Source: a virus. From it: a stretch of DNA of 24,451 bases. Below, in pieces: positions 1 to 7,994 of the stretch; within the stretch, counting starts at the first letter, position 1; each line of letters opens with the position of its first letter. Location of the stretch: positions 1-24,451 of the IMG/VR virus record IMGVR_UViG_3300020198_000099, one strand, 5' to 3'. The notes under the pieces are model-generated. The model ran no database searches. It was not told the DNA's origin and saw only the letters and a program-made list of their open reading frames with translations. Position numbers and translations under genes: made by a program.

Positions 1-530
1 GCTGCGCTACGATACCTAGGAGTAGCAGTAAAATAGTATGCGTTCTTGGCAGTCAGAGTAGCAGCAGCAACCTCTTGGAAGAAGTCACGACGAACAGAAT
101 TGTGTGCCTCATCGTAGTAGACGGTATCCACATCAATACCTGCTTCGTTGATACGACGCAGAGAGTTGTAGGTAGTGAAGATCAGTTGGTGAGTATTAGA
201 TGCCTTGCAGACAGCATCATGACAACGGATCTCGTTGATCTTGGTGGTGCTGTTGCCCTCAATCTCGCCACTGTGAACGTGAAGAGTACAAACATCAACC
301 TTGCCATTCAGTTCAGCAAAGAACTCTTCATACAACTGAACCGACAGCAGGATGCGAGGAGAGACCACTACGACGGTCTGTGGGCGGTCTGTCTCTTGAA
401 AGCGACGCAGACAGTCAAGGATCATAGGAAGCGTCTTGCCGCCGCCTGTAGGGCAGGTAACACGACCGACAGCAGCAGTCTGCATAGCGTCAAGAATGCG
501 CTGCTGGTGAGGACGAAGAGTGAAAGTCAT
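1..530 (-). CDS. Superfamily 2 DEAH-box helicase, N-terminal part (cut by window start)
   Basis: Translation from ATG at 530 gives about 176 residues that stay open to the window edge, so the C-terminal RecA-like domain is missing. Visible SF2 helicase motifs in order: an LRPHQ segment near residue 5 (Q-motif-like), Walker A PTGGGKT at 27-33, motif Ia around VVVVSPR at 53-59, Walker B DEAH at 140-143, and motif III TATP at 168-171. Such proteins use ATP to unwind or remodel DNA or RNA. T4-like phages carry a relative, UvsW, which remodels recombination and replication forks. T4 UvsW has an extra domain before Walker A that is absent here, so I do not assign the symbol. The gene is the last of the minus-strand run. 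It is separated from the oxygenase gene by a 76-base gap that holds a possible promoter. Its base composition looks more GC-rich than the fibre genes. The helicase family call is sure; the exact role is not. Confidence 0.9.
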   Translation of the reverse strand, partial: MTFTLRPHQQRILDAMQTAAVGRVTCPTGGGKTLPMILDCLRRFQETDRPQTVVVVSPRILLSVQLYEEFFAELNGKVDVCTLHVHSGEIEGNSTTKINEIRCHDAVCKASNTHQLIFTTYNSLRRINEAGIDVDTVYYDEAHNSVRRDFFQEVAAATLTAKNAYYFTATPRYRSA

Positions 531-552
531 GCGGTTCGCTGTTGATGAGAAT

Positions 553-582
553 AATATAGAGCATAATCAAGAGGTCATGCAA
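553..582 (-). promoter_or_regulatory. Possible sigma70-type promoter ahead of the helicase gene
   Basis: On the minus strand, TTGCAT (577-582) and TATATT (553-558) are separated by 18 bases, about 23 bases ahead of the helicase ATG at 530. Both hexamers depart from consensus in an AT-rich phage, so chance is a real alternative. The gap between the oxygenase stop and the helicase start is one of the few places here where a new promoter would fit. Confidence 0.3.
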
Positions 583-586
583 CCCC

Positions 587-612
587 ATGTGACAGTTTTT
601 CAATCGTCACAT
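587..612. repeat. Inverted repeat at the end of the oxygenase gene
   Basis: A perfect 7-base inverted repeat, ATGTGAC and GTCACAT, is separated by 12 bases and spans the stop codon of the oxygenase gene (607-609). No run of T follows on either strand, so it is not a standard intrinsic terminator. It may be an RNA hairpin that stabilises or ends the upstream message, or a binding site for a regulator of the helicase gene. Confidence 0.4.
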
Positions 613-1257
613 AAACAACGGTCCCCATGCCCATGCAACAAGAACTCTACGAACACCTTTAGTAACAAAATTTACACGATGTTCCATGAACGACGGAAAT
701 ACCAATATATCACCATAATTTAACTCTAAACTGTGATGTTGAGCATTACCACTATGAATAGTTGCAAACTGAAAATTACCACCTTCATAGTCTTCGCCAA
801 CTTGACTCAACATCATTGTCATTGATAGTTTGCGACACCTTCTCGGTTGGTCAAGAGAAATCAAAACATCATTGTGCCAGTCATAATGTCCATGAAATTG
901 ATCTGTTTCTGAACGTTCATAGATTGAATACTGGAGATCCTCAATCGCATCAAGATCAAATCCCCAATCTGGGTCAGTATTTGCACTTTCAAATTGAGTA
1001 AAAATATAATCTTTTAGTTTGCTATCTTCAATCCAAGCAATTTGTGAGTTTCTTTTTTCTCTATTCAATTCATCGTCTGCTCCTGTAGTTCCTTGAACCC
1101 ATTTTAATGGCAATTTATTACAATAATCAACAACATTGTCAGTTGTTTCTTTCGTAATTGATGCAGTTCTATATTTGTTAAACTGGTTATTAAAGTAATT
1201 AACTACTTTACCTTCTGCAGATAAAATTGTTGATCCAGATGTTACGTTAACTTCCAT
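607..1257 (-). CDS. 2OG-Fe(II) oxygenase (PKHD/prolyl-4-hydroxylase-like)
   Basis: A 216-aa non-heme iron dioxygenase. Members couple 2-oxoglutarate decarboxylation to hydroxylation of a protein or small molecule. The iron-binding HxD is H128-N-D130 in the segment YDWHNDV, the distal histidine is H193 in MEHRV, and the 2-oxoglutarate-binding arginine is R203 or R204 in GVRRVLVAWAWG. A DYEGGNFQF strand lies between them, so the whole double-stranded beta-helix core is present and looks active. I chose ATG at 1257 because it overlaps the stop of the upstream gene as TAATG. A TTG at 1269 would add only four residues. The gene sits directly behind the tail-fibre genes, a position in which T4-like cyanophages often carry such enzymes. 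The substrate is unknown. Modification of a virion protein or of a host metabolite are both possible. Confidence 0.88.
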   Translation of the reverse strand: MEVNVTSGSTILSAEGKVVNYFNNQFNKYRTASITKETTDNVVDYCNKLPLKWVQGTTGADDELNREKRNSQIAWIEDSKLKDYIFTQFESANTDPDWGFDLDAIEDLQYSIYERSETDQFHGHYDWHNDVLISLDQPRRCRKLSMTMMLSQVGEDYEGGNFQFATIHSGNAQHHSLELNYGDILVFPSFMEHRVNFVTKGVRRVLVAWAWGPLFM

Positions 1258-1481
1258 TATTCTACACAATCAATAGATGAAATATCACAAACGGGAACCT
1301 CGTGCTCATTCGCAATTAAATACCATGGTATCATTTGTCCATGATATTCTGGGTGTGCCTCAAATGTCTCAGGATATACACGATCACCCAAATATTTTAC
1401 TTCTGTCTCTGGAATATTATGCTCGCGCAATATTGCTTGGAGTTGCAAGTGCGTCAACTCAGCTTGAGTTGGTACATTCAT
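1257..1481 (-). CDS. Unknown 74-aa protein
   Basis: A small soluble protein that I do not recognise. It is acidic and has no signal peptide, membrane segment or cysteine motif. The ATG is at 1481 and the stop overlaps the next start (TAATG) of the 2OG-Fe(II) oxygenase, so the two are almost certainly translationally coupled. A partner or accessory role to the oxygenase is possible but only inferred from that coupling. The 5' leader carries a strong hairpin (1492-1517) with a late-promoter-like element in its loop. This suggests that expression of this pair may be set separately from the fibre genes upstream. Confidence 0.7.
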   Translation of the reverse strand: MNVPTQAELTHLQLQAILREHNIPETEVKYLGDRVYPETFEAHPEYHGQMIPWYLIANEHEVPVCDISSIDCVE

Positions 1482-1491
1482 ATCAACATAT

Positions 1492-1517
1492 GTGCTACTT
1501 TTTTATAAGAGTAGCAC
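1492..1517 (-). promoter_or_regulatory. Hairpin with late-promoter-like TATAAAAA in its loop
   Basis: A perfect 8-base stem (GTGCTACT with AGTAGCAC) encloses a 10-base loop, ending 10 bases ahead of the ATG at 1481. Reading the minus strand, TATAAAAA (1500-1507) fills most of the loop, one base away from the T4-type late element TATAAATA. It occupies the only real gap (1482-1532) between the fibre-assembly genes and the oxygenase pair. It could be a late promoter, an RNA leader hairpin or a transcript boundary. There is no downstream U-run for a classical terminator. Confidence 0.45.
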
Positions 1518-1532
1518 GTTAAAAGAAAAATG

Positions 1533-1883
1533 TCAATCTCTTAGTGGATCAACATTTTTCCATTCAAAATCTCCATCTGGTCCAATGACATGACATTCCC
1601 AATAATAATCTTCATCGGGACAGTATTTTTTAGATGGAAACCATGATGATGCATATGCAATTGCAACATCTACATTATTGAGAACAATTATATCCCAAGT
1701 TCCCATTGTTTTCATGGCATCCAATACAGAGTCGTCAGTAAACTCTTCATACCATTTCCAAATCTGCTCTCTTTTTGCTTCATCAACAGATTTAATTGAC
1801 AAATTTCTAAAGTACACAAGAGTCTTATTTTGGGTTTGGCAGTACTTTTCAATCAGATCCCATTCATTAATTAATTCAACCAT
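1533..1883 (-). CDS. Unknown 116-aa protein
   Basis: I do not recognise this protein. It is rich in tryptophan, tyrosine and acidic residues (for example WKWYEEF near residue 42, and DEDYYWECHVIGPDGDFEW near the C-terminus) and has no membrane segment or signal peptide. The start ATG at 1883 lies inside the end of the upstream 298-aa gene with an 8-base overlap (ATGGTTGA contains the upstream stop), so the pair is likely translationally coupled. The context, directly behind a tail-fibre-assembly-like protein, makes a small structural or assembly role plausible. No motif proves it. Confidence 0.72.
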   Translation of the reverse strand: MVELINEWDLIEKYCQTQNKTLVYFRNLSIKSVDEAKREQIWKWYEEFTDDSVLDAMKTMGTWDIIVLNNVDVAIAYASSWFPSKKYCPDEDYYWECHVIGPDGDFEWKNVDPLRD

Positions 1884-2772
1884 TTTTCTCTGCCTCTAAT
1901 TGTTCTAATAATTTATTTAAAACCTCAGATGCAGCATCTGTATTTTCAATACTAAAAGATGTTTTTGGTGGAGCAACAGCAGAGATATTAACTCTTGCTA
2001 TTTTATCCATAAAATGATCAAAATAGATACTTTCTGTTATATTTTTAACAATCAAATATGAAGTAATTTTTTCTCTAAATGTCATCAAATAATGAGATGC
2101 AAGAGGAACAAATTGTTCTGGTGTTTCTAGATATTTTGTATCTGGATTTTTTTCCAACCAAAGTTCTTTAAAATATCTTGGACTAATTGGAAATTTAACA
2201 TCCATTGGATCTGTTGTCTCAACAATATTAGGAAGATCTCTCAATTTTTTTCTATACAACTTATATTGTTCTTTCTCTTCTTCCGAATATGATGAATCCT
2301 CTACAAATACATGATCTGTCTCATCCAACAAGAAATTGCGTGCCAATCTTACTGATAACCAGCTGACACTTGAAGTTTGAGCATGAATTTTAGCAAATTC
2401 TTTTTGAAATTCTTGGTTTTCTAAAGACTCAGAGAGAAAAAATGTTTCTTTGAACAATTCAAAAATTGATGATGCAGATTCATCTACATCAGCACTATTT
2501 TCCATCTCATAATCTTTCCAGTAGAATTCACCTGTTTTGAAATTCTTACTGTACTTTCTTCTTTGGGCAAAATAAGAATTATTGCTATACCAAGAAAATA
2601 ATACAAGTTTATCTTTATCAGAATCCCAAACAGGATATAAAGCTGGAATAATTACGTCATTCCAATATGTATCTGGAATGCTTTTAGTTACGTTTCTATA
2701 TGTCACAGTTTTTTTAATGACATTCACTTCCAAAAGTAATTCTGGAACAATAGAATTATTAGAGATAGACAT
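1876..2772 (-). CDS. Protein with phage tail-assembly chaperone (APC)-like segment
   Basis: A 298-aa protein. Residues about 142-198 follow the pattern of the phage tail-fibre assembly chaperone family: RLARNFLLDETDH, then YKLYRKKLRDLPN, then FPISP. This matches the family layout of an R-x-x-RN-x-LL-x-x-TD segment, a YRxxLRDLP helix and a final xxPxxP. In known tail-assembly proteins this segment helps fold or trimerise the fibre, and the gene usually sits just behind the fibre it serves. That holds here, because it follows the glycine-rich collar protein by 26 bases. The N-terminal 140 residues (beta-rich, with VWDSDKDKLVLFSWYS near 48-63) and the C-terminal 90 residues, which end in a Glu/Lys-rich helix, are not part of that family. 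The protein is therefore longer than a usual chaperone and could also be a minor structural protein. Confidence 0.68.
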   Translation of the reverse strand: MSISNNSIVPELLLEVNVIKKTVTYRNVTKSIPDTYWNDVIIPALYPVWDSDKDKLVLFSWYSNNSYFAQRRKYSKNFKTGEFYWKDYEMENSADVDESASSIFELFKETFFLSESLENQEFQKEFAKIHAQTSSVSWLSVRLARNFLLDETDHVFVEDSSYSEEEKEQYKLYRKKLRDLPNIVETTDPMDVKFPISPRYFKELWLEKNPDTKYLETPEQFVPLASHYLMTFREKITSYLIVKNITESIYFDHFMDKIARVNISAVAPPKTSFSIENTDAASEVLNKLLEQLEAEKNG

Positions 2773-2798
2773 TTTGCTGATAAAAGTTCCCGATATAT

Positions 2799-5700
2799 TT
2801 AGAATGCTTTAATTAGGTATTTGCACAAATGATATGGTTCAACCAATGGCACTGGGAAATCTGGATCAATTGCTGCTGTAGGAACTAAAGGGTTTTGGGA
2901 GTTTAGCGTAAATGTAGCATCTAACGCTGTTGCACCACTGGTGTACAAACTTCCCTCATCTCCATAAACAACATATGTCAATTGATCTGCACTTTTTGGA
3001 ATACCACCAGATGCTGGTATAAATTGCAATTCCGATACTTCTTTATACTCATAAATGATATCACAAATACCATAATGATCACTATCACTTGCATTATCAT
3101 TAAGACCTGATGCAGCATTTCTATTTTGAGTTAATTTAAATCTTATGTTATTTGTATTAGCAGCCTCTGGGAGATCAACACTATACCAATACCACTTAGT
3201 TGCCTCATCACCACTACCAGATCCATCATAATTATTTGTAATTTCTTGCGGTGTTGGTTTAGGAACAATTTCTCCAAGAGTATTAGTAAAATTGAGAGAC
3301 AAATCATTATTCCAATATAGCAATAACTCATCTCCTCCATTTTCTGGAAGATCACCACCGTTGTTCCCATTGCCACGAGCAACCTTAAAAGAAATTCTCT
3401 TCACATTTGTACAATCTTGTTCCTTAATAACAATAAAACGTGTTAGAGAAGTTCCCTCAAGCTTAACATATGTTGTATATGGACTAGGTGTAAGTTGATT
3501 TGATAAAGATACAGAGATTACTTTTCCAGTGTTTTGATTTATCTCTGCTATTGCATATGCCCCACTACCAGCACCATGCTTGATTCGCACTTCAGGAACA
3601 GCTGTATATCCGTTACCACCATTCGTTAAAGTAATGCCAGAAACACAACCATTAGATACTGTTACTGTAGCAGAAGCACCGCTACCACCACCGCCGCCGA
3701 GGAATTCAACGACTGGCACTTGTGTAAGTGGCAATTTAAATCCACCTGTTGATCCAGATCCAGATCCACTTGAATATAGATCGGTTGTACTATCTGCAGC
3801 AATAACGATATCTCCAACACTTGTGGCAGTGCTTCCTCCCTGATATCCAGTAATTTTACCAAAACCAACTATAACATAACCACCACCAGGGGCACTAATA
3901 CCAGAAGGATTGCTACCAGCAGCCCCCACAGTAATATAACCCGTAGTAAATGTTCCAGTAATATTACTCTTGTCCACCAATCCATATACAAATCTTCCAG
4001 CGCCGCCACCGCCACCGCCAGTTCCCCAATAGCTTCTATCTTCTGTATAAGAGTACTTAACGTATCCACCACCATTATTATCACTAGTATTACTGGTTAA
4101 GTCAAATATATTAGTATTATAAGAACTCATTCCTCGTCCGCCGCCACTTCCGCCGCCATGCCCAGCGGGACCGCCACCGCCACCGCCGTAGCCGCCGCCT
4201 TGACCACTGTAAGAACTGGTAGCAATTCCACCACCTGCGCCGCCGCCACCGCCACCGTTGCAACCCGCGTCACCACCGTTGCCTCCACCACCAGAAAATA
4301 AGTTTGCTGTAGTAGCTAATGGGCTGTTTGAATTCCACCCTGGGGTATTATTTGATGTTCCAGAAAGACCTGCTGATCCATTTCCACCATCATATCCACC
4401 ACCACCACCGCCACCGCCAGCGCCTGCTATAATTGTAGTAGTATTAAGAGTACACAATGCAGTTGCGCCGCCGCCGCCAGCGCCACCCTGCCCAGCACCA
4501 TTTGGATTTCCTCCAGTACCGCCATTCGCTCCTTGAGCACCAGCGCCGCCAGTTTTAGTATTATTAGCACCAGCAGCACCTATTTGAAATGTAGCGCCAT
4601 ATCCATTTGATGGATTCTTCACGCTTAATTTCATTTTACCGCCGCCGCCACCAGTGCCACCAGTGTACGGGCCGCCAGTTCGGCTTCCTCCTCTACCACC
4701 AGCAAGTTCTATTTCAATAGATGTGTATTTGTAATTAGTAGATGCTAAATTAAAATTTCCGTTACTGGTGTAAGTTTGTGTTCCTGTATATCCAGTATCA
4801 CTAATATAACTATTAATACCATCACTACCATCATTAGTTGCACTACCACTGTTATTTCCACCTTTCCCAGCAGTATTTGGATTACTTGGATAAGCTTTAA
4901 TATAATATGGTCCTGTAGCACCAGATGTACCAGCAGTAGCTTTTTCCTGAATTGTTTGGAAACTAGCACTTTGAGATCCGCTGACAGTTTTTGTGCCAGC
5001 ACTCCCCCCAGTTGAATTCTTTTTACCGCCTTGTCCGCCAGTACAAGATAGTAACAATTGAGATCCATCATCAAATTTAAACTCACTTGTTGCACCATTC
5101 CCACCATCAGCATTACTGCTTGCTCCTGATCCACCACCGCCTGCCACAGTAATAGCTGCAATTTGCCAAGTACCTGGGACTGATACCGAATAATTTCCAG
5201 GATTTGTGTATGTGTTAAGGGCATCGTATTCAATAATTGGCACCCCGCCAGTATTAATAGTTCTCCCACCAATTACTGAATTAGGTGCAAATTTTCTAAA
5301 CACTGTAATTGGTATGTACGTTACTTGCTCCCAAGTTCCTGAAGCCGAAGCACTAGATGCCATGTAATATTCATTATTTTTATACCCCCATTTTGTACTA
5401 CCTGTCCCTTCAGCACCAGGAACATAATCCATAATATCAAACGTTGCAACAGTATTATCAGATAATGGTTGTTTTAAAAGAGCATGTGTGTGTTCAAATG
5501 CAATTCCCCCCACTGGGAAAAAGTTATAAAGAGACTTATCAGAATCTGTATATTCAACTAAATATCTATCACCCGAAAATCCAGCTACAGATGCTTGAAG
5601 TTTATCTGCACTTGTGTGGTAAATGTAGTGCGTGTGTGAAGGAACATCTTGAATTCTCTTGGGTTTCATATTAACCCTGACTGTTTGACTACCTATAATT

Positions 5701-6569
5701 GTACAAGATGTTGTTTCAGTAACTCCTGTATAATTTGTGGTAGTAATACTTCCTAAAGAAAAGTATCCTGCTTGTGATGTTTTATCAAACAACCATTTTC
5801 CACCAATTTTATCCGCTCCAACACCTAATGTTGTAAGACCAATCGTGGGACTTCCTGAACCATATACATTACCGTATCCTACAATTTTTTTAGCCAGAAG
5901 ATCAGGAACTTTAAAACTGCCAAGAGATTCAGTCTCTCCTAAAAATTCAAACACGTTTGACTGCGTGATTGAGGTAATTTGCCCATTACTATCAAAATAT
6001 AATTTAAGATCCAATCCAGAACCAGTACCTGCATTAGTAAGTTGCCATGAAGGAGGATTTTGAGGATCATATCCAAATCCAATATTTGATACAGTAATAT
6101 CAATAATATTCCCAGTTGTATTAACAGTGACTCCTGCAGATATTACTTTTAAATCTCCTGGATTATTTGGATCGTAATTTGGAGGATTGGCAAAAACTAT
6201 ACCCACAGTTCCATCCGTTGGATAACCACTTCCACCATTAACGACATAAATTCCAGGTCGTGATGTTCCTCCATATTCATTGCCAATCACACTATAAAGT
6301 GCAGGGAAGTCTGAAATTTCGTACTCAGATCCATCACAATATAAAAATCCAGGAAATTGATATTCTGGGTTTATTGCTGTAAATGCATTTCCAGGTTGTA
6401 CTTTATATGGTCCAAATGGTATATATGAGTTATCATAACTATTGTCAATCGCTTTAAAAGTCGTGATAATAGTACCAATTTCCATTGTATCAGATGTTTT
6501 ATCTGAATAGAAATTACGTCTAGTATTTCTGTAAGTTGGTGCTACTATTGCTGGAGTTGTAAAAGGCAT
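2799..6569 (-). CDS. Glycine-rich tail-collar fibre / putative adhesin
   Basis: A 1256-aa virion fibre protein. The N-terminal region has a phage tail-collar signature split in two: FPGFLYCDGSEYEISDFPAL through NEYGG (73-101), and SFKVPDLLAKKIVGYG (218-233), with about 110 residues inserted between them. HTH motifs at 312-314 and 360-362 resemble metal-binding His-x-His sites of trimeric collar fibres. Residues about 475-905 are extremely glycine-rich with several runs of six to eight glycines, then a module with NGGNGY (983-988), a beta-rich lectin-like region, and a C-terminal KYLIKAF shared in pattern with its two upstream neighbours. Polyglycine stretches in this setting recall the host-range adhesin (gp38) of T-even-like phages, whose glycine-rich strands pack as polyglycine helices. 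A receptor-contacting tip role is my inference. It starts 3 bases after the upstream stop, without a clear Shine-Dalgarno sequence. Confidence 0.85.
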   Translation of the reverse strand: MPFTTPAIVAPTYRNTRRNFYSDKTSDTMEIGTIITTFKAIDNSYDNSYIPFGPYKVQPGNAFTAINPEYQFPGFLYCDGSEYEISDFPALYSVIGNEYGGTSRPGIYVVNGGSGYPTDGTVGIVFANPPNYDPNNPGDLKVISAGVTVNTTGNIIDITVSNIGFGYDPQNPPSWQLTNAGTGSGLDLKLYFDSNGQITSITQSNVFEFLGETESLGSFKVPDLLAKKIVGYGNVYGSGSPTIGLTTLGVGADKIGGKWLFDKTSQAGYFSLGSITTTNYTGVTETTSCTIIGSQTVRVNMKPKRIQDVPSHTHYIYHTSADKLQASVAGFSGDRYLVEYTDSDKSLYNFFPVGGIAFEHTHALLKQPLSDNTVATFDIMDYVPGAEGTGSTKWGYKNNEYYMASSASASGTWEQVTYIPITVFRKFAPNSVIGGRTINTGGVPIIEYDALNTYTNPGNYSVSVPGTWQIAAITVAGGGGSGASSNADGGNGATSEFKFDDGSQLLLSCTGGQGGKKNSTGGSAGTKTVSGSQSASFQTIQEKATAGTSGATGPYYIKAYPSNPNTAGKGGNNSGSATNDGSDGINSYISDTGYTGTQTYTSNGNFNLASTNYKYTSIEIELAGGRGGSRTGGPYTGGTGGGGGKMKLSVKNPSNGYGATFQIGAAGANNTKTGGAGAQGANGGTGGNPNGAGQGGAGGGGATALCTLNTTTIIAGAGGGGGGGGYDGGNGSAGLSGTSNNTPGWNSNSPLATTANLFSGGGGNGGDAGCNGGGGGGAGGGIATSSYSGQGGGYGGGGGGPAGHGGGSGGGRGMSSYNTNIFDLTSNTSDNNGGGYVKYSYTEDRSYWGTGGGGGGAGRFVYGLVDKSNITGTFTTGYITVGAAGSNPSGISAPGGGYVIVGFGKITGYQGGSTATSVGDIVIAADSTTDLYSSGSGSGSTGGFKLPLTQVPVVEFLGGGGGSGASATVTVSNGCVSGITLTNGGNGYTAVPEVRIKHGAGSGAYAIAEINQNTGKVISVSLSNQLTPSPYTTYVKLEGTSLTRFIVIKEQDCTNVKRISFKVARGNGNNGGDLPENGGDELLLYWNNDLSLNFTNTLGEIVPKPTPQEITNNYDGSGSGDEATKWYWYSVDLPEAANTNNIRFKLTQNRNAASGLNDNASDSDHYGICDIIYEYKEVSELQFIPASGGIPKSADQLTYVVYGDEGSLYTSGATALDATFTLNSQNPLVPTAAIDPDFPVPLVEPYHLCKYLIKAF
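3855..5147 (-). other. Glycine-rich domain with GGC-codon runs
   Basis: This encodes about residues 475-905 of the collar protein. It contains repeated blocks of consecutive glycines separated by Ser, Ala, Asn, Thr and Tyr. In several places, notably around 4140-4260 and 4400-4500, glycine is encoded by runs of GGC (seen as gccgccgcc on the plus strand), which gives local GC-rich islands inside an otherwise AT-rich gene. The spacing is not the strict G-x-y of collagen. Confidence 0.85.
5925..6257 (-). other. Insertion module inside the collar domain
   Basis: Residues about 105-215 interrupt the collar domain between its NEYGG turn and its FKVPDL strand. In the 548-aa neighbour these two landmarks are only some 16 residues apart. 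The insert has the pattern NGGSGY (111-116), then IDITVSNIGFGY (156-167) and GTGSGLDLKLYF (181-192). That pattern recurs in the same protein at about 965-1025 (GITLTNGGNGY, then GAGSGAYAIAEI), so it looks like a small repeated beta module used twice. Confidence 0.6.
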
Positions 6570-6572
6570 TTT

Positions 6573-7994
6573 TTAAATTTTAATTAAATATTCTAAAATA
6601 ATATATGGCGATGATACGCTATCAACAGATGCTGCTTGATCAACACTTAAATTTAAAGTGGTTTTTAAAGCATCTGGGGTAATTTGTAATGCGTCAGTTT
6701 TAATTTTAAATTGATGATCATCTTTTTCAATTTCTAATTTATGGAAATGCAACGTTGGATCCCCATCTTCCTGTACTAATTGTGCTGTTTCTGTAAATTC
6801 ATTAAACAAACTTGGGTAAATAAGAGAAGAAGCGCCAGCGGCACCAATATTACTATTTAATGGCACAACATCATACAAAGATAAATCTCGCCAATCTTCT
6901 GGAACTCCAGTTCCACCATTAACATAAAAAGCACTAACATTTTTACTGGTTTGAAACGGACCATCAATAATATCAAGACCTGTGGTGCAAATTCCAAGAG
7001 CAAGCGTACCTGATTCTACTTCAGGAGTTAAACTATTTAATCTGTAATTACCGTCAGAAATAGGATAACCAGACCAGCTTACATTCAATAAGCACTGGAA
7101 CATCCATTGATCTTCTAAGTTTAGTGTTCCACCATTATAACAAGCATTACTATAAACGTTTGGGTCACCACCAGCACCACTAAATGCACCAAATTGATAC
7201 TCATAATCAACTGCTACTCTATTAGATGCCATAGCTCTACAAGGTGGTTGATTATTACCAGGAAACCCTGTTCCAGGAGCTTTGGTATAATCCATCCAAT
7301 TTTGAATCGGGACTGTAGATGCGTTCCAAAAAGCCACAGACCCAAATGCTTGTGGATCTAGTGGTGTTGTTGGTGATGCTTCATCAACTTCCGATGTTGA
7401 TTTTAATCTTGCTCTAACTCCTTGAAAAAAATGAAAGTGTCCTGCAATTGATAATTCATCAACTGTTTCTGAATCTGTTTGTTTTCCAGCTGGAACTCCA
7501 ATTGTCCACACTGGTTTACCTTTCAGTTCAATTTCTTGAGAAGGAACAGTAAAAAAACCAGAATATGTTAATTCAATTGTTGTTCCTAATGTTGATGTTG
7601 CTTCTATACCAATTCCGCTACGACTTAATTCAATTCCAGCCTGACTAACTGTACGAATGGATTTATACTGTCCAGCATCTGGTCCAGTAGTTGGTTTAGG
7701 ATATTTTGAACCAAGATCTGGAACAACAAATTGTTCATCTGTTAATTCCTGCAGTGGATTATTTTTTATATCTCTTCTCACAAATTTGCCAGTTTTACCA
7801 ACCCCACAAATTTCAGCAAGTCTTGGGTAATCAATAACATTATAAATCGTACCATCACATCTTAAATAACCAGATGGTAAAACTTTTTTATTAGAATTAG
7901 AATTGATATCTGGATTAACTTCAATTGGCCATATAATTATTTGACCAGTGAGATTACCATATTGTGCTCGTGCAGATGCGTAAACTTTTGCCAT
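6573..7994 (-). CDS. Tail-collar fibre protein (473 aa)
   Basis: A virion structural protein with an N-terminal phage tail-collar domain at about residues 38-100: VLPSGYLRCDGTIYNVIDYPRL, a loop, then FVVPDLGSKYPK. Collar fibres are trimeric, beta-rich proteins of the tail and baseplate that contact the host. His-rich motifs HFHFF and a C-terminal LHFHKLEI resemble the ion-binding His-x-His sites of such fibres. The last 60 residues (ITPDALKTTLNLSVDQ, ending EYLIKI) match in layout the end of the 548-aa neighbour, which suggests gene duplication with a conserved C-terminal module. Its ATG overlaps the upstream stop (TAATG at 7992-7996), so translation is coupled. The exact place in the virion is not evident. 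Confidence 0.82.
   Translation of the reverse strand: MAKVYASARAQYGNLTGQIIIWPIEVNPDINSNSNKKVLPSGYLRCDGTIYNVIDYPRLAEICGVGKTGKFVRRDIKNNPLQELTDEQFVVPDLGSKYPKPTTGPDAGQYKSIRTVSQAGIELSRSGIGIEATSTLGTTIELTYSGFFTVPSQEIELKGKPVWTIGVPAGKQTDSETVDELSIAGHFHFFQGVRARLKSTSEVDEASPTTPLDPQAFGSVAFWNASTVPIQNWMDYTKAPGTGFPGNNQPPCRAMASNRVAVDYEYQFGAFSGAGGDPNVYSNACYNGGTLNLEDQWMFQCLLNVSWSGYPISDGNYRLNSLTPEVESGTLALGICTTGLDIIDGPFQTSKNVSAFYVNGGTGVPEDWRDLSLYDVVPLNSNIGAAGASSLIYPSLFNEFTETAQLVQEDGDPTLHFHKLEIEKDDHQFKIKTDALQITPDALKTTLNLSVDQAASVDSVSSPYIILEYLIKI

Noticed and set aside
75-545. Plus-strand 156-codon open frame over the helicase
   Set aside because: It lies opposite a frame with complete SF2 helicase motifs. Its own translation shows no motif, so it is a shadow. 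The other plus-strand frames in the window were rejected for the same reason.
587-612. Intrinsic terminator behind the oxygenase gene
   Set aside because: The stem is AT-mixed and only 7 pairs with a 12-base loop, and no T-run follows on either strand. It is kept only as an inverted repeat.
1257-1269. TTG start at 1269 for the oxygenase
   Set aside because: It adds only four residues and overlaps the upstream gene by 13 bases. The ATG at 1257 forms a usual TAATG junction.
3855-5147. Collagen-like domain that could be the substrate of a prolyl hydroxylase
   Set aside because: The glycine pattern is not G-x-y and few prolines are in the right place, so a collagen reading is not supported.
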